Of a DNA stretch of 6,961 bases, positions 6,559 to 6,961 are shown piece after piece (position 1 is the first letter of the stretch; each line of letters opens with the position of its first letter). Source of the stretch: Candidatus Aminicenantota bacterium (GTDB lineage Bacteria > Acidobacteriota > Aminicenantia > UBA2199). A model generated the notes under the pieces. That model saw nothing but the letters and a program-made list of their open reading frames with translations. It did no database searches and was not told the origin of the DNA. A program made the position numbers and the translations under genes. The stretch lies in NCBI GenBank assembly GCA_023136725.1, contig JAGLQR010000092.1:1-6961 (forward strand), given 5' to 3'.

Positions 6559-6961
6559 CTAATCTTCATTATCGTTATCGGAAAAATAAATATTTTTAAA
6601 TAATTCTGTTAATTGTCCTCTGCTGCTGATATTCAGTTTTTGGAAAATATTATAAATATGGTTCTTGACGGTGTGGGGGGAAATGAATAATTTGTCCTCG
6701 ATCTCTTTATTGCTTATTCCTTTTATCACTAAAAAAATGATCTCTTTTTCACGGCTGGATATTTTCTTCTTCTGGCAGAGTTTTTCTATTGCATGCTCTG
6801 ATCTTAAACGGTTTTTTAACCGTTTCATTCTGCTATTGTGCCAAATATAGACAAGTAAGGTCATCAGGATTATTATAAAAAACCTGAACCACCATGTTTG
6901 CCAGAAGGGAGGGGAGACTATTATTTTTATAGATGTTCCTTTTTCATTCCACATTCCATTT
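6559..6961 (-). CDS. Membrane-anchored LuxR-type regulator, C-terminal part of a Y_Y_Y/propeller sensor (5' end outside window)
   Basis: The frame is open to the right edge and ends at TAG (6561-6559). The Met encoded at 6954 is probably internal, because upstream codons continue the pattern NGMWNEKGTSIKI, which is the end of a Y_Y_Y domain. The order is: Y_Y_Y terminus, the PPFWQTWWFR motif that typically leads into the membrane, one transmembrane helix (about 6897-6835), a basic, probably coiled-coil linker, and a LuxR/GerE helix-turn-helix (about 6762-6597). That last domain contains SSREKEI, SNKEIEDKLFISPHTVKNHI and IFQKLNISS. Related proteins begin with periplasmic beta-propeller (Reg_prop) repeats and often end in a histidine kinase. 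Here the DNA-binding domain follows the membrane helix directly, without a kinase or receiver. It would be a one-component, membrane-tethered transcription factor. Ligand and targets are unknown. Confidence 0.85.
   Translation of the reverse strand, partial: NGMWNEKGTSIKIIVSPPFWQTWWFRFFIIILMTLLVYIWHNSRMKRLKNRLRSEHAIEKLCQKKKISSREKEIIFLVIKGISNKEIEDKLFISPHTVKNHIYNIFQKLNISSRGQLTELFKNIYFSDNDNED

Overview
The window is bacterial, compact and of moderate GC (about 40% by eye). It holds six protein-coding genes, two of them cut by the window edges. No RNA gene, insertion sequence or CRISPR array is visible. Strong Shine-Dalgarno sequences (GGAGG, GGGGG, AGGAG, GAGGTG) and sigma70-like promoters with 17-bp spacers argue against a typical Bacteroidetes. 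An exported tricorn-type protease and a Y_Y_Y-type transmembrane regulator suggest a Gram-negative-type organism with a periplasm, perhaps a less-studied phylum. The lineage is inference; there is no rRNA or marker gene to settle it.

Layout. Positions 1-3155 (minus strand) hold nearly all of a large exported tricorn-family protease whose C-terminal end runs off the left edge. A 130-bp gap follows with a plausible promoter and two inverted repeats. Next is a minus-strand pair, transcribed right to left: an NAD(P)H-dependent, zinc-independent alcohol dehydrogenase/quinone oxidoreductase (5166-4153), then, 18 bp downstream, a cysteine-rich C_GCAxxG_C_C-family protein (4134-3286) built from two copies of the cysteine motif. 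A 281-bp divergent intergenic region (5167-5447) separates this pair from a plus-strand pair: an FMN nitroreductase (5448-6011, GTG start) and a DinB-fold protein (6049-6549). The DinB gene converges, with 9 bp between, on the 3' end of a membrane-anchored LuxR-type regulator (6961-6559, minus) whose sensor part lies beyond the right edge.

How the genes may work together. The four central genes form two divergent pairs facing one regulatory region. All belong to families linked to redox, electrophile or thiol chemistry: a quinone/enone reductase, a putative redox-active cysteine protein, a flavin nitroreductase and a DinB-like metalloprotein. A shared role in reducing or conjugating reactive compounds is a reasonable inference but is not shown by the sequence. 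The tricorn protease has its own apparent promoter and probably degrades peptides outside the cytoplasm. The LuxR protein would couple an extracytoplasmic signal directly to DNA binding, but its targets are unknown.
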